DNA of 64,000 bases, taken from assembly GCA_050260675.1 (NCBI GenBank), contig JBLNCN010000010.1:248001-312000 (forward strand). Direction: 5' to 3'. This stretch comes from JBBDIP01 sp050260675. Lineage in GTDB: Bacteria; Bacillota; Sulfobacillia; Fermentithermobacillales; Fermentithermobacillaceae. Made by a program: the position numbers and the translations under genes. Positions within the stretch are counted from its first letter, which is position 1. Each line of letters begins with the position of its first letter. This document shows, one piece after another, positions 51,845-59,920 of the stretch. Under the pieces are notes generated by a model. The model saw nothing but the letters and a program-made list of their open reading frames with translations. It was not told the origin of the DNA and ran no database searches.

Positions 51845-52969
51845 ATGGCACACGCATATACGCCTGGACTGAAAGTTACCGAAAAGGCCGTGATCAAGAA
51901 GACCCGGCGCCTCCCCCTCCTCGGCGAAGTCCTAGTCGAACAAGGGAAGGCTGTTTCACCTGACGTGATAGTTGCCCGGACCAACATCCCCGGCAACCCG
52001 CAGACGGTAAACGTCGCCAACACTCTAGGCGTCGAGCCTGAGGACATCGTGGAGTTCATGAAGAAGAAGGAAGGGGACCCCGTCAAGAAGGGCGAGATCC
52101 TCGCTGAGTACAAATCCTTCTTCGGCCTCTTCAAGCACAACGTAGTCTCGCCGGTGGACGGCGTCGTGGAGATGATCTCGACCGTAACCGGCCAGGTCAC
52201 GCTGAGGGAGCCCCCGATCCCTGTCCAGATCGACGCGTATCTCGACGGCGTTGTCGAGGAGATTCTGCCCAGGGAAGGCGTCATCATCAAGACTGAAGGC
52301 GCTTTCATCCAGGGCATCTTCGGAGTCGGAGGAGAGACCCAGGGCATCGTTCGAGTAGCGGTTAACGGGCCCGACGACGTCTTGGATGAGAACTGCCTTG
52401 ATAGCAGCGATAAGGGCAAGATCGTCGTGGGTGGTTCCCTGGTTACCTTCGGGGCCATCAAGAAGGCTGAGCAGGTTGGGGCTGTTGGCCTCGTTGCCGG
52501 CGGCATTATCGACACCGACCTCATCAACTACCTTGGCCACGACATCGGAGTCGCCATTACCGGCCACGAGGATATCCCTCTCACAGTCATCATCACCGAG
52601 GGATTCGGCCGCATGAGAATGGCCCACAGGACGTTCGACCTGTTCAAGAACCTGCAGGGAATGAAGGCCTCCATCAACGGAGCCACTCAGATCCGCGCCG
52701 GCGTTATGCGGCCCGAGATCATCGTCCCTGGATACCAGCCCAAGGGCATGGGCTCAGAGCAGGACCTGTCAGAGGGTCTTGTTCCGGGCACTCCGCTTCG
52801 TATCATCCGCGAGCCGTACTTCGGCAAGCTGGCTGAAGTGGTTGACCTCCCGCCCGAGCTCCAGAAGATCGAAACTGAAGCGCACGTCCGAATCCTTCGC
52901 GCCAAGCTCATGGATACCGGCGAAATCGTGACGGTCCCCAGGGCCAACGTGGAGATCATCGAGGCGTAA
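51845..52969 (+). CDS. Unknown beta-barrel-like partner of MutL-like protein, module 2
   Basis: A 374-residue paralogue of 48049-49401, shorter by one insertion of about 60 residues in the middle. Shared marks: TRRLPLLGEVLVEQGKAVSPDVIVARTNIPG, SPVDGVVEMISTVTGQVTLRE, GKIVVGGSLVTFGA, GVAITGHEDIPLTVIITEGFGRMRM, INGATQIRAGVMRPEIIVP and the C-terminal TVPRANVEII. No catalytic motif recognised. It starts 16 bases after the second MutL-like stop, repeating the order seen in module 1. A strong terminator follows its stop. Confidence 0.8.
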   Translation: MAHAYTPGLKVTEKAVIKKTRRLPLLGEVLVEQGKAVSPDVIVARTNIPGNPQTVNVANTLGVEPEDIVEFMKKKEGDPVKKGEILAEYKSFFGLFKHNVVSPVDGVVEMISTVTGQVTLREPPIPVQIDAYLDGVVEEILPREGVIIKTEGAFIQGIFGVGGETQGIVRVAVNGPDDVLDENCLDSSDKGKIVVGGSLVTFGAIKKAEQVGAVGLVAGGIIDTDLINYLGHDIGVAITGHEDIPLTVIITEGFGRMRMAHRTFDLFKNLQGMKASINGATQIRAGVMRPEIIVPGYQPKGMGSEQDLSEGLVPGTPLRIIREPYFGKLAEVVDLPPELQKIETEAHVRILRAKLMDTGEIVTVPRANVEIIEA

Positions 52970-52992
52970 GTTCTAGCCGCACTGAACTCGAT

Positions 52993-53020
52993 GGAAGGCC
53001 CGGAGGAATCCGGGCCTTCC
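52993..53020 (+). terminator. Rho-independent terminator of the MutL-like operon
   Basis: Perfect 12-bp stem GGAAGGCCCGGA / TCCGGGCCTTCC with a GGAA tetraloop, followed by TTGTTTT, 23 bases after the stop of the second barrel-like gene. Confidence 0.9.
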
Positions 53021-53098
53021 TTGTTTTCGCTGCATGGGCATGGCCGCCGCCATCTGCGTAACAGGCTGTTTGCGGCCTGGCGCTTGTCTAGAATGAAG

Positions 53099-53123
53099 AA
53101 AGGGCTCCGTCACGGAGCCCTTT
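53099..53123. terminator. Second hairpin terminator
   Basis: Palindrome AAAGGGCTCCGT-C-ACGGAGCCCTTT, followed by CCTTATCTGTT. It could back up the terminator 80 bases upstream or act on the opposite strand. Confidence 0.6.
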
Positions 53124-53148
53124 CCTTATCTGTTCCTCATCTCTTAGG

Positions 53149-53236
53149 CGGCTTTTCCTCGGCTTTTCCTCGGCTTTTCCTCGGCTTTTCCGCGACTTTT
53201 CCGCGACTTTTCCGCGACCCTTCCCCGTCTCTTCCG
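53149..53236. repeat. 11-bp tandem repeat, eight copies
   Basis: Units CGGCTTTTCCT x3, CGGCTTTTCCG, CGACTTTTCCG x2, CGACCCTTCCC and CGTCTCTTCCG run without gaps from 53149. Variation increases gradually rightward. The array sits in the gene-free kilobase after the MutL-like operon. Confidence 0.9.
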
Positions 53237-53723
53237 CGGCGCGATCGGCTAGACGAGGCCCTCCAACCTCCAACATTGAGCGCCGCCAGCGAGGGCGTAT
53301 TAGTCACCACATGACCACTCGATTTCCGACGGGTCGCCTTGTGACTTTTAGGCGGCTTTCTATCGGTCACCAGGCGGCTAACATGTCGAAAACTGGGGTC
53401 ACGCGGTAACTAACCAGTTCTGATTAGGCATGTGGTGACCCGACTTTTCGCGGCAATGGTCATGGGAAGAAATATAGCTAATTTAGTAATATGCACGCCA
53501 TGACCCCCGAAAATCTGAGTGGTTTCCACGTGATAAGGTTGAAACTCATATGGATCTCGCTGCGATAGATACGGATCCCTATCAATCACCGGACGACTAG
53601 TCCGCAGCTCTCAGAGCGGCAATGGCGGGCGATAGCCGTCCGATGACTCATGGAGCGACCAATGCGCCACCGCTATCGGTCACGCGAGCATCCTACATCC
53701 GGCGCGTCCGGTGACCCCGGCGC

Positions 53724-53791
53724 ATCCATTGCATCCACGTATCCATTGCATCCACGTATCCATTGCATCCACGCATCTATCGCATCCAACG
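53724..53791. repeat. 17-bp tandem repeat, four copies
   Basis: Units ATCCATTGCATCCACGT at 53724 and 53741, ATCCATTGCATCCACGC at 53758 and a diverged copy at 53775. Contiguous, with no spacers, so not a CRISPR. Confidence 0.88.
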
Positions 53792-53953
53792 TCGTCTCGC
53801 TTGTCTCAGGATTTGGTCTTGTGGCGCGCGGCTGCGGCGCGCCAATGGACAAGTATGGGCGCCTCGCAGGGATAAAACACCCACAAGAAGAACAATGGTA
53901 AACAAGGCAGAAACAGTGAAAGGAGATAGCAGGGAGGTACAGGCACCGTCCCT

Positions 53954-54910
53954 GTGACACCTATGGATAAGACTCTCCTTCAGGAGTTTATGGCCGAAGA
54001 GGCTATTCCCATGAGGACCAAGTTTGACGACTATCTCCCGGTTGCGCTGGGTGTCCGCCGCGCTTCTCAAATCGTGATGCCTGCGGAGCTTCCGGATGCC
54101 AGCATTCTTGGCGCCACCATTGACGAGAGGTTCCGTCAGAAGATGAGCGGCCACCGCTTGCCCGGTGAGTCGCTACAGACCTTCTTCAAGGGCAAGGTGG
54201 GCAAGTACTGGCGGCGGAACCAGGCGCAGGAGATTAGGTTCAGGATGGACACCCTTCGAGACCTGTACACCGATATCGTCCAAGGCTCCCACTCCTACCA
54301 GACGTACGTGAAGTGGATGGATAGGCTGGGTCTACGGCACAAGGAACTTGAATCCCGTCCCACCATCCGGGAGGTGTACTTGTTCACAGATCCCGCAATC
54401 TCAGCCGAGCTTGAGGAACTGCAGGATCTACGCAAGGATATCAGGTACGAGAGGATGCGCACGCCTCCGGGAAGCGGGCCGGCCTATTCCCGGGCGTTCC
54501 CGGAAGAGCAGCACGCTGCGTACCTGAAGAAGCTGGGGTCGATCCTGGGGTTCCCCCTGTGCTGCGTGGACCGCTATGCCTTTGACCGCGACTCCGCGGT
54601 GCTGAGCCCCGAGGTCAGGGCCGCCAACCAGCTCGAACACTTGGAGAACCCCGACGAGTACGATGTGTACGCCTTCTTCACCAAGGACTTCTTCCCGTGC
54701 CAGCCCGATTGCGCGAGCGCATCCGACACCGGGAAGCTCATGTACGAGAGACTTGCAGAGATGTCACCTGAGGTTGCTGAGGCTTACAAGCGGCACCTCG
54801 AGGAGAACGTCAGCTTGGTTAAGCGCTACCCGGAGATTATCCAGCAGAAGATCGAGGCCCTGGAAAGACTAGCGGGCCGTCCTCAAGAGGGCGAGAAGAG
54901 TGAGGAGTAA
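53954..54910 (+). CDS. Uncharacterised protein resembling DUF483
   Basis: About 318 residues, cytoplasmic, no membrane segment. Cysteine sites in the C-terminal third, GFPLCCVDRYAFDR (about residue 205) and FFPCQPDCASASDTG (about 250), look like metal ligands; between them runs a helical segment. The pattern LGSILGFPLCCVDRY resembles DUF483, known mostly from archaea; this is from memory and unverified. The start is uncertain: GTG 53954 and ATG 53963 both lie well beyond a GGGAGG at 53930-53935. It overlaps the uracil-DNA glycosylase gene by 11 bases, so a role near DNA repair is possible. Confidence 0.72.
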   Translation: MTPMDKTLLQEFMAEEAIPMRTKFDDYLPVALGVRRASQIVMPAELPDASILGATIDERFRQKMSGHRLPGESLQTFFKGKVGKYWRRNQAQEIRFRMDTLRDLYTDIVQGSHSYQTYVKWMDRLGLRHKELESRPTIREVYLFTDPAISAELEELQDLRKDIRYERMRTPPGSGPAYSRAFPEEQHAAYLKKLGSILGFPLCCVDRYAFDRDSAVLSPEVRAANQLEHLENPDEYDVYAFFTKDFFPCQPDCASASDTGKLMYERLAEMSPEVAEAYKRHLEENVSLVKRYPEIIQQKIEALERLAGRPQEGEKSEE

Positions 54911-55670
54911 AGGCGGGTTAGTCCGGCAAGCCGATCTATTGCCGGGGCAGCGATCGCTATTTGACCCGCCGGCAGAAGTCTCGCCGGTAGAAGTTCAGCC
55001 CGCGGTCATCCCGGTGGTTCGGAAAGTAGCCGAGGTCATACCGGTGGTCCAGGAGGTAACCCCCGCCCGTGAGAACGAGTGGGCGGGGATTAAGGACCTT
55101 GAAGCACTGAAACCCAAGGTCCTGGCTTGTTCCGCATGCGAGCTCAGGAGCGGCGCGCGGGGAGTTGTCTTCGGCGAAGGCGATCCCAAAGCGGATATCA
55201 TGTTCGTAGGCGAAGGACCGGGGCAAACCGAGGACGAGACAGGTAGGCCGTTCGTCGGTCGCGCCGGAAAGCTCCTGGATGCCATGTTGGAGTCCATTGG
55301 GTTGCAGCGCAAAGAGGTGTTTATCGCAAACATCGTGAAGTGCCGGCCTCCGGGGAACAGGCTCCCGCTACCCCCTGAAGTCGAGGTCTGTCTTCCCAAC
55401 TTGAGGGCCCAGATACGCATCGTGGACCCCAAAATCATAGTGCTCCTCGGGGCCCTCGCGAGCCAGACACTGATCAATCCGGCGCTAAGGGTCACGAGAG
55501 ACCGGGGCAAGTGGTTCAACAAGGATGGACGCAACTTCCTGGTTACATTCCATCCTGCCGCGGTCCTAAGAGACGAGTACGGCAAGAAAGGGCTGCTCCA
55601 GAACGACTTTTCGAGTCTGAAGCAGAGACTGGAACACCTACGGTATGAAGCGGATCGACGCCCTCACTAG
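54900..55670 (+). CDS. Family 4 uracil-DNA glycosylase (Fe-S type)
   Basis: A 256-residue protein. C77, C80 (CSACEL), C148 (VKCRPPGN) and C164 (VCLPNL) form the [4Fe-4S] ligand set of family-4 UDGs; motif A is GEGPGQTEDETGRPFVG and motif B HPAAVLR. Reaction: removes uracil from DNA. The N-terminal 60 residues are a poorly conserved linker containing a near-duplicated Val-rich segment (VIPVVRKVAEVIPVVQEV). It starts at GTG 54900 within the previous gene and overlaps tsaE by 26 bases, forming one operon with tsaE and tsaB-rimI. Confidence 0.92.
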   Translation: MRSKGGLVRQADLLPGQRSLFDPPAEVSPVEVQPAVIPVVRKVAEVIPVVQEVTPARENEWAGIKDLEALKPKVLACSACELRSGARGVVFGEGDPKADIMFVGEGPGQTEDETGRPFVGRAGKLLDAMLESIGLQRKEVFIANIVKCRPPGNRLPLPPEVEVCLPNLRAQIRIVDPKIIVLLGALASQTLINPALRVTRDRGKWFNKDGRNFLVTFHPAAVLRDEYGKKGLLQNDFSSLKQRLEHLRYEADRRPH

Positions 55671-56124
55671 GAGCCCTGAGGAGACCAGGGTGCTTGGGGA
55701 GGCAATCGGGCGCAGGCTGGATGGCGGGGAGCTGATCCTCCTCTCTGGTCCTCTGGGAGCAGGGAAGACCACGTTGGTCCAGGGTCTTGCGCGGGGGCTG
55801 GGCATTTCGGCTCCTATCCAGAGCCCCAGTTTTGTCCTGGAGAGGCTCCATCAAGGCCGGCTGCTCCTGCGGCATCTGGACTTCTACCGGCTGGGTTCCT
55901 CCGACATTGATGAGTCCGGGTTCCTGGATAGCGGCGGGGACCAAGATGTCACGGTAATTGAATGGGCAGAGAGGGCCGGTTACGTACCGGGCGCCGCTCT
56001 CCGGATTGAGATGAAGCCGGACGCAGACGAACCCCTGCATCGCAGCATCATAGTAGAAGCGTTGACCCCCCTGTGGGATGAGAGGATTGAAGATGTGCAA
56101 AGGCAGCTGGGCGCAGCCCGTTAA
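55645..56124 (+). CDS. tsaE: tRNA threonylcarbamoyladenosine biosynthesis ATPase TsaE
   Basis: A 159-residue P-loop ATPase. Walker A is LSGPLGAGKTTLVQGLARGLG (about 34-54), followed by the family motifs PSFVLE, HLDFYRL and EWAERAG. Known role: works with TsaB and TsaD in making t6A37 of tRNAs. The start lies inside the UDG gene, and its 3' end overlaps the tsaB-rimI fusion by 32 bases. tsaD is not in the window. Confidence 0.93.
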   Translation: MKRIDALTRSPEETRVLGEAIGRRLDGGELILLSGPLGAGKTTLVQGLARGLGISAPIQSPSFVLERLHQGRLLLRHLDFYRLGSSDIDESGFLDSGGDQDVTVIEWAERAGYVPGAALRIEMKPDADEPLHRSIIVEALTPLWDERIEDVQRQLGAAR

Positions 56125-57367
56125 GCCACTGATACTGGCCATTGAGACCAGTGCCGCGAACTTGGGCGTATCTGTGGTCTCCGGGGATGAGGTTGTCTGG
56201 GAGAAGAGAGAGCCGCTCCCCCAGAGGCACTCGGAGAAACTCCTGCCCATGTGCTTGTCCGCGTTGGCCGAACTTGGTCTTGAGGTCAAAGGTCTTTCAG
56301 CGATAGCAGTATCAGCGGGGCCAGGGTCGTTCACCGGTCTGCGGATCGGCTTCGCCACTGCCCAGGGGCTTGCCCTGGGGGGCGGTATCGGGATAGTCCA
56401 AGTGCCTACGTTCGAGGCCCTCCTGAGGCAGGGCGGAGGCGTTCCAAGGCTGGCTGTCGTTCAGGGGAAGGCGAAAGCCCAGACCGTGACGGCTCTGTAT
56501 GCCAGGGGAGGGGAACCTGCCCGGCCGGCCGGCGAGTCATTTGCAGAAGCATATGGGTATTGGGAGGCATTGCCCGCATCCGCCCGCGGTATGGACGAAT
56601 TTGCCGCTGCAGTGCGGGAGAAGACGTCCGGCCAAGTGCACGTAACTGGCGACGCGGCCGCCCAGTTTGTCGAGAGCTTCTCCGGTAGCGGCAGGAACGG
56701 CGAGGCTCGACTGGAATTAACCTTGGTTCCCGAAGAAGCCCGCTTTCCTTCTCCGTCCGTGGTGGGTCTCATCGCTTCACGGATGTATATGGAGGGCAAG
56801 GCGGTGCGGCCGGGGGAAGCCGTCCCCCTGTACTACCGTAGATCCCAAGCGGAGGTGAAGGCCTTGCTAAACACGGCGGCGGATATCCGTATTGAGAAGA
56901 TGACGCTCCAAGATCTCGACCGGGTGCTCGAGATTGAGGCTCAATCGTACAAGACGCCCTGGTCAAGGCGCGCGTTTACCTCTGAGATAACGGAGAACAG
57001 CTACGCCCACTACTACGTCGCCAGAGCGGACGGCAAGATCGTCGGCTATGTGGGTATGTGGGTAATCCTGGACGAGGCACACATAACAAACATAGCGGTT
57101 GACCCTGCGTTCCGTCGCAAGAGGATAGGCCAGAGGATGCTGGAATCGATGTTCGAGAAAGCCAAGAGCCTCGGCGCGACCCGCATGACCCTCGAAGTCC
57201 GGGTGTCCAATACCGGAGCGCAAACCCTCTACAAGAAACTCGGGTTCGCCGACCGGGGACTGCGCAAGGGATACTATACCGACACCAACGAAGACGCCAT
57301 CATCATGTGGAAAGACGACCTGGGGCCTCAGAAACCCAAAGAAGACCAGGTCAAATGGATGGTCTGA
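56093..57367 (+). CDS. tsaB: TsaB-RimI fusion protein
   Basis: A 424-residue fusion. Residues 1-240 are TsaB (ASKHA fold: LILAIETSAANLGVSVV, AVSAGPGSFTGLRIG), which scaffolds the t6A complex. Residues about 262-410 are RimI, the ribosomal protein S18 N-terminal acetyltransferase (IRIEKMTLQDLDRVLEIEAQSY, ITNIAVDPAFRRKRIGQRML, NTGAQTLYKKLGF). Adjacent tsaB and rimI genes are common, and fusion of the two is known in some Bacillota. ATG 56093 has GAGG at suitable distance. It converges with pyrF and overlaps it by 17 bases. Confidence 0.92.
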   Translation: MCKGSWAQPVKPLILAIETSAANLGVSVVSGDEVVWEKREPLPQRHSEKLLPMCLSALAELGLEVKGLSAIAVSAGPGSFTGLRIGFATAQGLALGGGIGIVQVPTFEALLRQGGGVPRLAVVQGKAKAQTVTALYARGGEPARPAGESFAEAYGYWEALPASARGMDEFAAAVREKTSGQVHVTGDAAAQFVESFSGSGRNGEARLELTLVPEEARFPSPSVVGLIASRMYMEGKAVRPGEAVPLYYRRSQAEVKALLNTAADIRIEKMTLQDLDRVLEIEAQSYKTPWSRRAFTSEITENSYAHYYVARADGKIVGYVGMWVILDEAHITNIAVDPAFRRKRIGQRMLESMFEKAKSLGATRMTLEVRVSNTGAQTLYKKLGFADRGLRKGYYTDTNEDAIIMWKDDLGPQKPKEDQVKWMV

Positions 57368-58265
57368 CCTTCTGGATGTCGTCCCTCGACCGCCGGGCGG
57401 CCAGCAGCATGCTCGCGGCGATCTGCTGAAGGTCCAGCCGCTCTCCGTCGGCCGCCAGTTTCTCATAGGCGAAAATGATGCCCCTTGAAGACGAGACGAT
57501 GGCGCCAAAGCCGTCGGCCTTGAATGCTCCCCTCACGTCCTCGGCTGTGCCGCCCTGGGCGCCGTACCCCGGGACCAGGAAGATGGTTTCAGGCATGGCC
57601 TCACGTATGGCGGCGAGTTCCTCGGGATAGGTTGCGCCCACAACTGCGCCGATGTTGGAATACCTGCGGGCGCCCAATCGGGACCTGCCCAGCTCGGAAA
57701 CCGCATCCGCCACCTTGAGGTAGAGGGGGCGGCCGTCGGCGAGGATGGTGTCCTGGAACGCGCCTGAGCCAGGGTTTGAGGTCTTGACCAGGACAAAGAG
57801 CCCAGAACCGGCCTTATCTGCTGCCGCTGCGAATGGCTCCAGTGTGTCAGGCCCGAGGTACGGGTTCACAGTAAGCGCGTCGGCGAAGAACTCGCCCGCG
57901 GGATCGAGGTAAGCGGCAGCGTAAGCGGTGGCTGTGTTGCCGATGTCGCCCCGCTTGGCGTCCAGGATCACCGGGATACCCTTTTGGCGCGCCAGTTTGA
58001 TGCACCTGGACAGGGATGCGTACCCCCAGGTGCCCATTGCCTCAAAGAAGGCTGCCTGGGGCTTCACTGCGCAGGCTGCTTCGGCGGCAGCGCTGATGGC
58101 GGCCTCACAGAATGCGTCCAGCAGCGACTCTCTGGAGAGGGTGGGATTCGCCCGGCGAAACACCGATGATTCGCCAAATAGGCGCTTTGGATCCGGGTCT
58201 ATGCCGACCACCAGGCTTGAGCCTACTTTCTCGATGCGCTCCAGAAGCTTGTCTCCGAAGTGCAC
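57351..58265 (-). CDS. pyrF: Orotidine 5'-phosphate decarboxylase (PyrF, long type)
   Basis: A 304-residue protein of the longer PyrF subfamily. VVGIDPDPKRLF at the N-terminus and VILDAKRGDIGNTATAYA, with the catalytic Asp-Lys-Asp array, are diagnostic; FLVPGYGAQGG binds the phosphate. Reaction: OMP to UMP. GTG 58265 is chosen because GGAGGTG lies five bases upstream; the frame running to 58544 overlaps a terminator and is unconserved. No other pyr gene is adjacent. Confidence 0.94.
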   Translation of the reverse strand: MHFGDKLLERIEKVGSSLVVGIDPDPKRLFGESSVFRRANPTLSRESLLDAFCEAAISAAAEAACAVKPQAAFFEAMGTWGYASLSRCIKLARQKGIPVILDAKRGDIGNTATAYAAAYLDPAGEFFADALTVNPYLGPDTLEPFAAAADKAGSGLFVLVKTSNPGSGAFQDTILADGRPLYLKVADAVSELGRSRLGARRYSNIGAVVGATYPEELAAIREAMPETIFLVPGYGAQGGTAEDVRGAFKADGFGAIVSSSRGIIFAYEKLAADGERLDLQQIAASMLLAARRSRDDIQKVRPSI

Positions 58266-58362
58266 GGTAACACCTCCGCAGTGGACGTCTCGGGCATCTT
58301 GGCCATGAGCTATTATAGAGGTTTTTCCAGATGCTACCCATGGTAATAGCAATGGTAATAAG

Positions 58363-58391
58363 AAAGGGCTCTCCGTCCTGGAGAGCCCTTT
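58363..58391 (-). terminator. Rho-independent terminator of the PLP-enzyme operon
   Basis: Perfect 12-bp stem AAAGGGCTCTCC / GGAGAGCCCTTT with a 5-base loop, followed on the minus strand by TTTCTTATT. It lies 47 bases after the stop of the PLP enzyme. Confidence 0.88.
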
Positions 58392-58438
58392 GAAGACTCC
58401 GGATCCCGTCCTCGGTCCTAGTCGGCTCCGGGAAACCG

Positions 58439-59902
58439 CTAGGACAGGAACCCGGAGTACTTGCCCACGATTTCCATGAGGGCGACAAGCCCCTTGATTG
58501 CCAACCGCATCTTGTCGGCAATGAGGTTGCCATCCTCGTCGCACGTGCCCTGGCCTGGGGATATGAAGATGTTGCCGTCGTAGGCGATGGTGGCGATGAG
58601 CCCCATCTGAGCGAGTCCGGCCTGCAGGAGGTGGGAGCCGCCGTACATATCCTCGATGGAGAAGATGGGGAAGCCCATGCCGTCCTTCCAGGTGTTCTCG
58701 TAGTTCACTTCGACTGTAAGGCTGTTGTACGACTTGGTGAACAGAAGGCCCTTCTGCAGCTTGGGGTTGGCCTTCTTGAACTCGGAGGTCACGATCTCAT
58801 ACAGCTCGTCGACCTGCCCGGTGAAGAACTTGGCGTTGTCGCGGAGCTCCTTGAGGACCGCTACCTGAGTGAGGAGCGCTTCCTTGCCCGGATCCAGCAT
58901 CACGTGGGAGGCCTTGCCGTAGGAAGAGCTGGTCCCGTAACGGTCGCCCGCCATGCCAAGCGCCCTGCGGATGTTCACCATTACATCCTCGCGCCCGATA
59001 ACCAAGCCCGAGGTAGCAGCGCCGGTCGCCTTGTCCATGCTGTAGATGATTACGTCGGCGCCGGTCTTGGTGATGTTATGTCCGACGAGGGGCAGACCCC
59101 ACGCATTGTCTACCACGTAGGGGACGTTCAGCTTCTTAGCGAGGGCGGCGATCCCTTTCTGCAGGAGAGGGGTGCCGTCCTTATCCTTGGCCCCGTAGCC
59201 GTAACCGGGGGTGTCGTAAGCTATGGACGCGAAACCGACCACTTCAGGGCGGAACGCCATGGCGGTCTCGGTGATGGCCTTCACCGATGCGTCGGGGTCT
59301 ACTTCAGTGAGCATCGGGACGGGCCAGTATTTGATACCGTGGTTGGGGTACTTGGCGCCTACCAGAGGCACTACCAGGACGTCGAGGTTCTCAAGGCGCT
59401 TGCCGGAGAAACCGAACTCGCCCGCGGTAGATCCGCGCTCGGACACAAACTCCTTGTACTTGGGCGGGAACGGCCTGCCGTACCCGGCCTGGTGGTGCAT
59501 GTGCTTCTCCAGAGGAACCACGTACCGGCCCCTGTAGTTGTCGCCGCGGCCCGTGATCGGGGGCGCGAACAGCGTGTCGAAGGTCACCCAGAGGCCACCC
59601 TCGCAGGTGTTCACGGGGCAGGCATCGTAGTCGTCGCCGTAGACGCTCTTGACCAACTCGCGGATCTCATCAACCAGTCTGGCCAACGGTATTACCTGCA
59701 TTGCACCCTTCTCAGACGCTTCGAGGACGCGCTTCCTCATGGGAGCGGGGCAACCTGAGATGGCGCCCGTGAGACCAAGGTTGCCCTTGAGATCACCGGT
59801 GATACCCAGATCCTCCGCGGCTGCCTTAGCTTCCGCATAGATCTTCGGGGTATTGGCTTGCAGGGACTTGTACATCTGGAACTTGTACTTGAAATCCGGC
59901 AC
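58439..59902 (-). CDS. Uncharacterised fold-type-I PLP-dependent enzyme
   Basis: A 487-residue protein. NTCEGGLWVTFDTLF, VPYVVDNAWGLPLVG (pyridine-binding Asp) and VIIYSMDKATGAATSGLVIGRED (Schiff-base Lys in SMDK) match the aspartate-aminotransferase fold, closest in layout to lyase-like or SelA/SepCysS-like branches. The C-terminus reads FPIFSIEDMYGGSHLLQAGLAQMG. I do not recognise the named family. It is the second gene of a two-gene minus-strand unit that is divergent from a B12-mutase-like cluster, so it may process the substrate or product of that mutase. Start ATG 59902 has AGGAGGG upstream. Confidence 0.75.
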   Translation of the reverse strand: MPDFKYKFQMYKSLQANTPKIYAEAKAAAEDLGITGDLKGNLGLTGAISGCPAPMRKRVLEASEKGAMQVIPLARLVDEIRELVKSVYGDDYDACPVNTCEGGLWVTFDTLFAPPITGRGDNYRGRYVVPLEKHMHHQAGYGRPFPPKYKEFVSERGSTAGEFGFSGKRLENLDVLVVPLVGAKYPNHGIKYWPVPMLTEVDPDASVKAITETAMAFRPEVVGFASIAYDTPGYGYGAKDKDGTPLLQKGIAALAKKLNVPYVVDNAWGLPLVGHNITKTGADVIIYSMDKATGAATSGLVIGREDVMVNIRRALGMAGDRYGTSSSYGKASHVMLDPGKEALLTQVAVLKELRDNAKFFTGQVDELYEIVTSEFKKANPKLQKGLLFTKSYNSLTVEVNYENTWKDGMGFPIFSIEDMYGGSHLLQAGLAQMGLIATIAYDGNIFISPGQGTCDEDGNLIADKMRLAIKGLVALMEIVGKYSGFLS

Positions 59903-59920
59903 TTGTCAGCCCTCCTGTAC

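Larger units (their letters stand above)
52970..53953. other. About 1 kb without convincing genes
   Basis: It holds two hairpin terminators (52993-53020 and 53099-53123), an 11-bp tandem array (53149-53236) and a 17-bp tandem array (53724-53791). Between the arrays, GGTCAC/GTGACC and GGTCATG/CATGACC words recur several times (about 53310-53510). Open frames across the arrays encode only low-complexity Lys/Arg/Ser or Met-Asp-Ala repeats and lack ribosome sites. No RNA gene, IS remnant or promoter was recognised with confidence. Confidence 0.6.

Noticed and set aside
53137..53370. Open frames on the minus strand across the 11-bp array encoding Lys/Arg/Ser-rich repeats
   Set aside because: The peptide is only a translation of the tandem repeat, two frames are open at once and there is no ribosome site.
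53724..53791. Possible CRISPR array
   Set aside because: Units of 17 bp are contiguous with no spacers; no cas genes are in the window.
52970..53953. Cobalamin riboswitch ahead of B12-related genes
   Set aside because: No B12-box-like conserved core was seen here or in the 60371-60462 gap.
58266..58544. N-terminal extension of pyrF to 397 residues
   Set aside because: It crosses a strong terminator hairpin and is unconserved; GTG 58265 has a proper GGAGGTG site.
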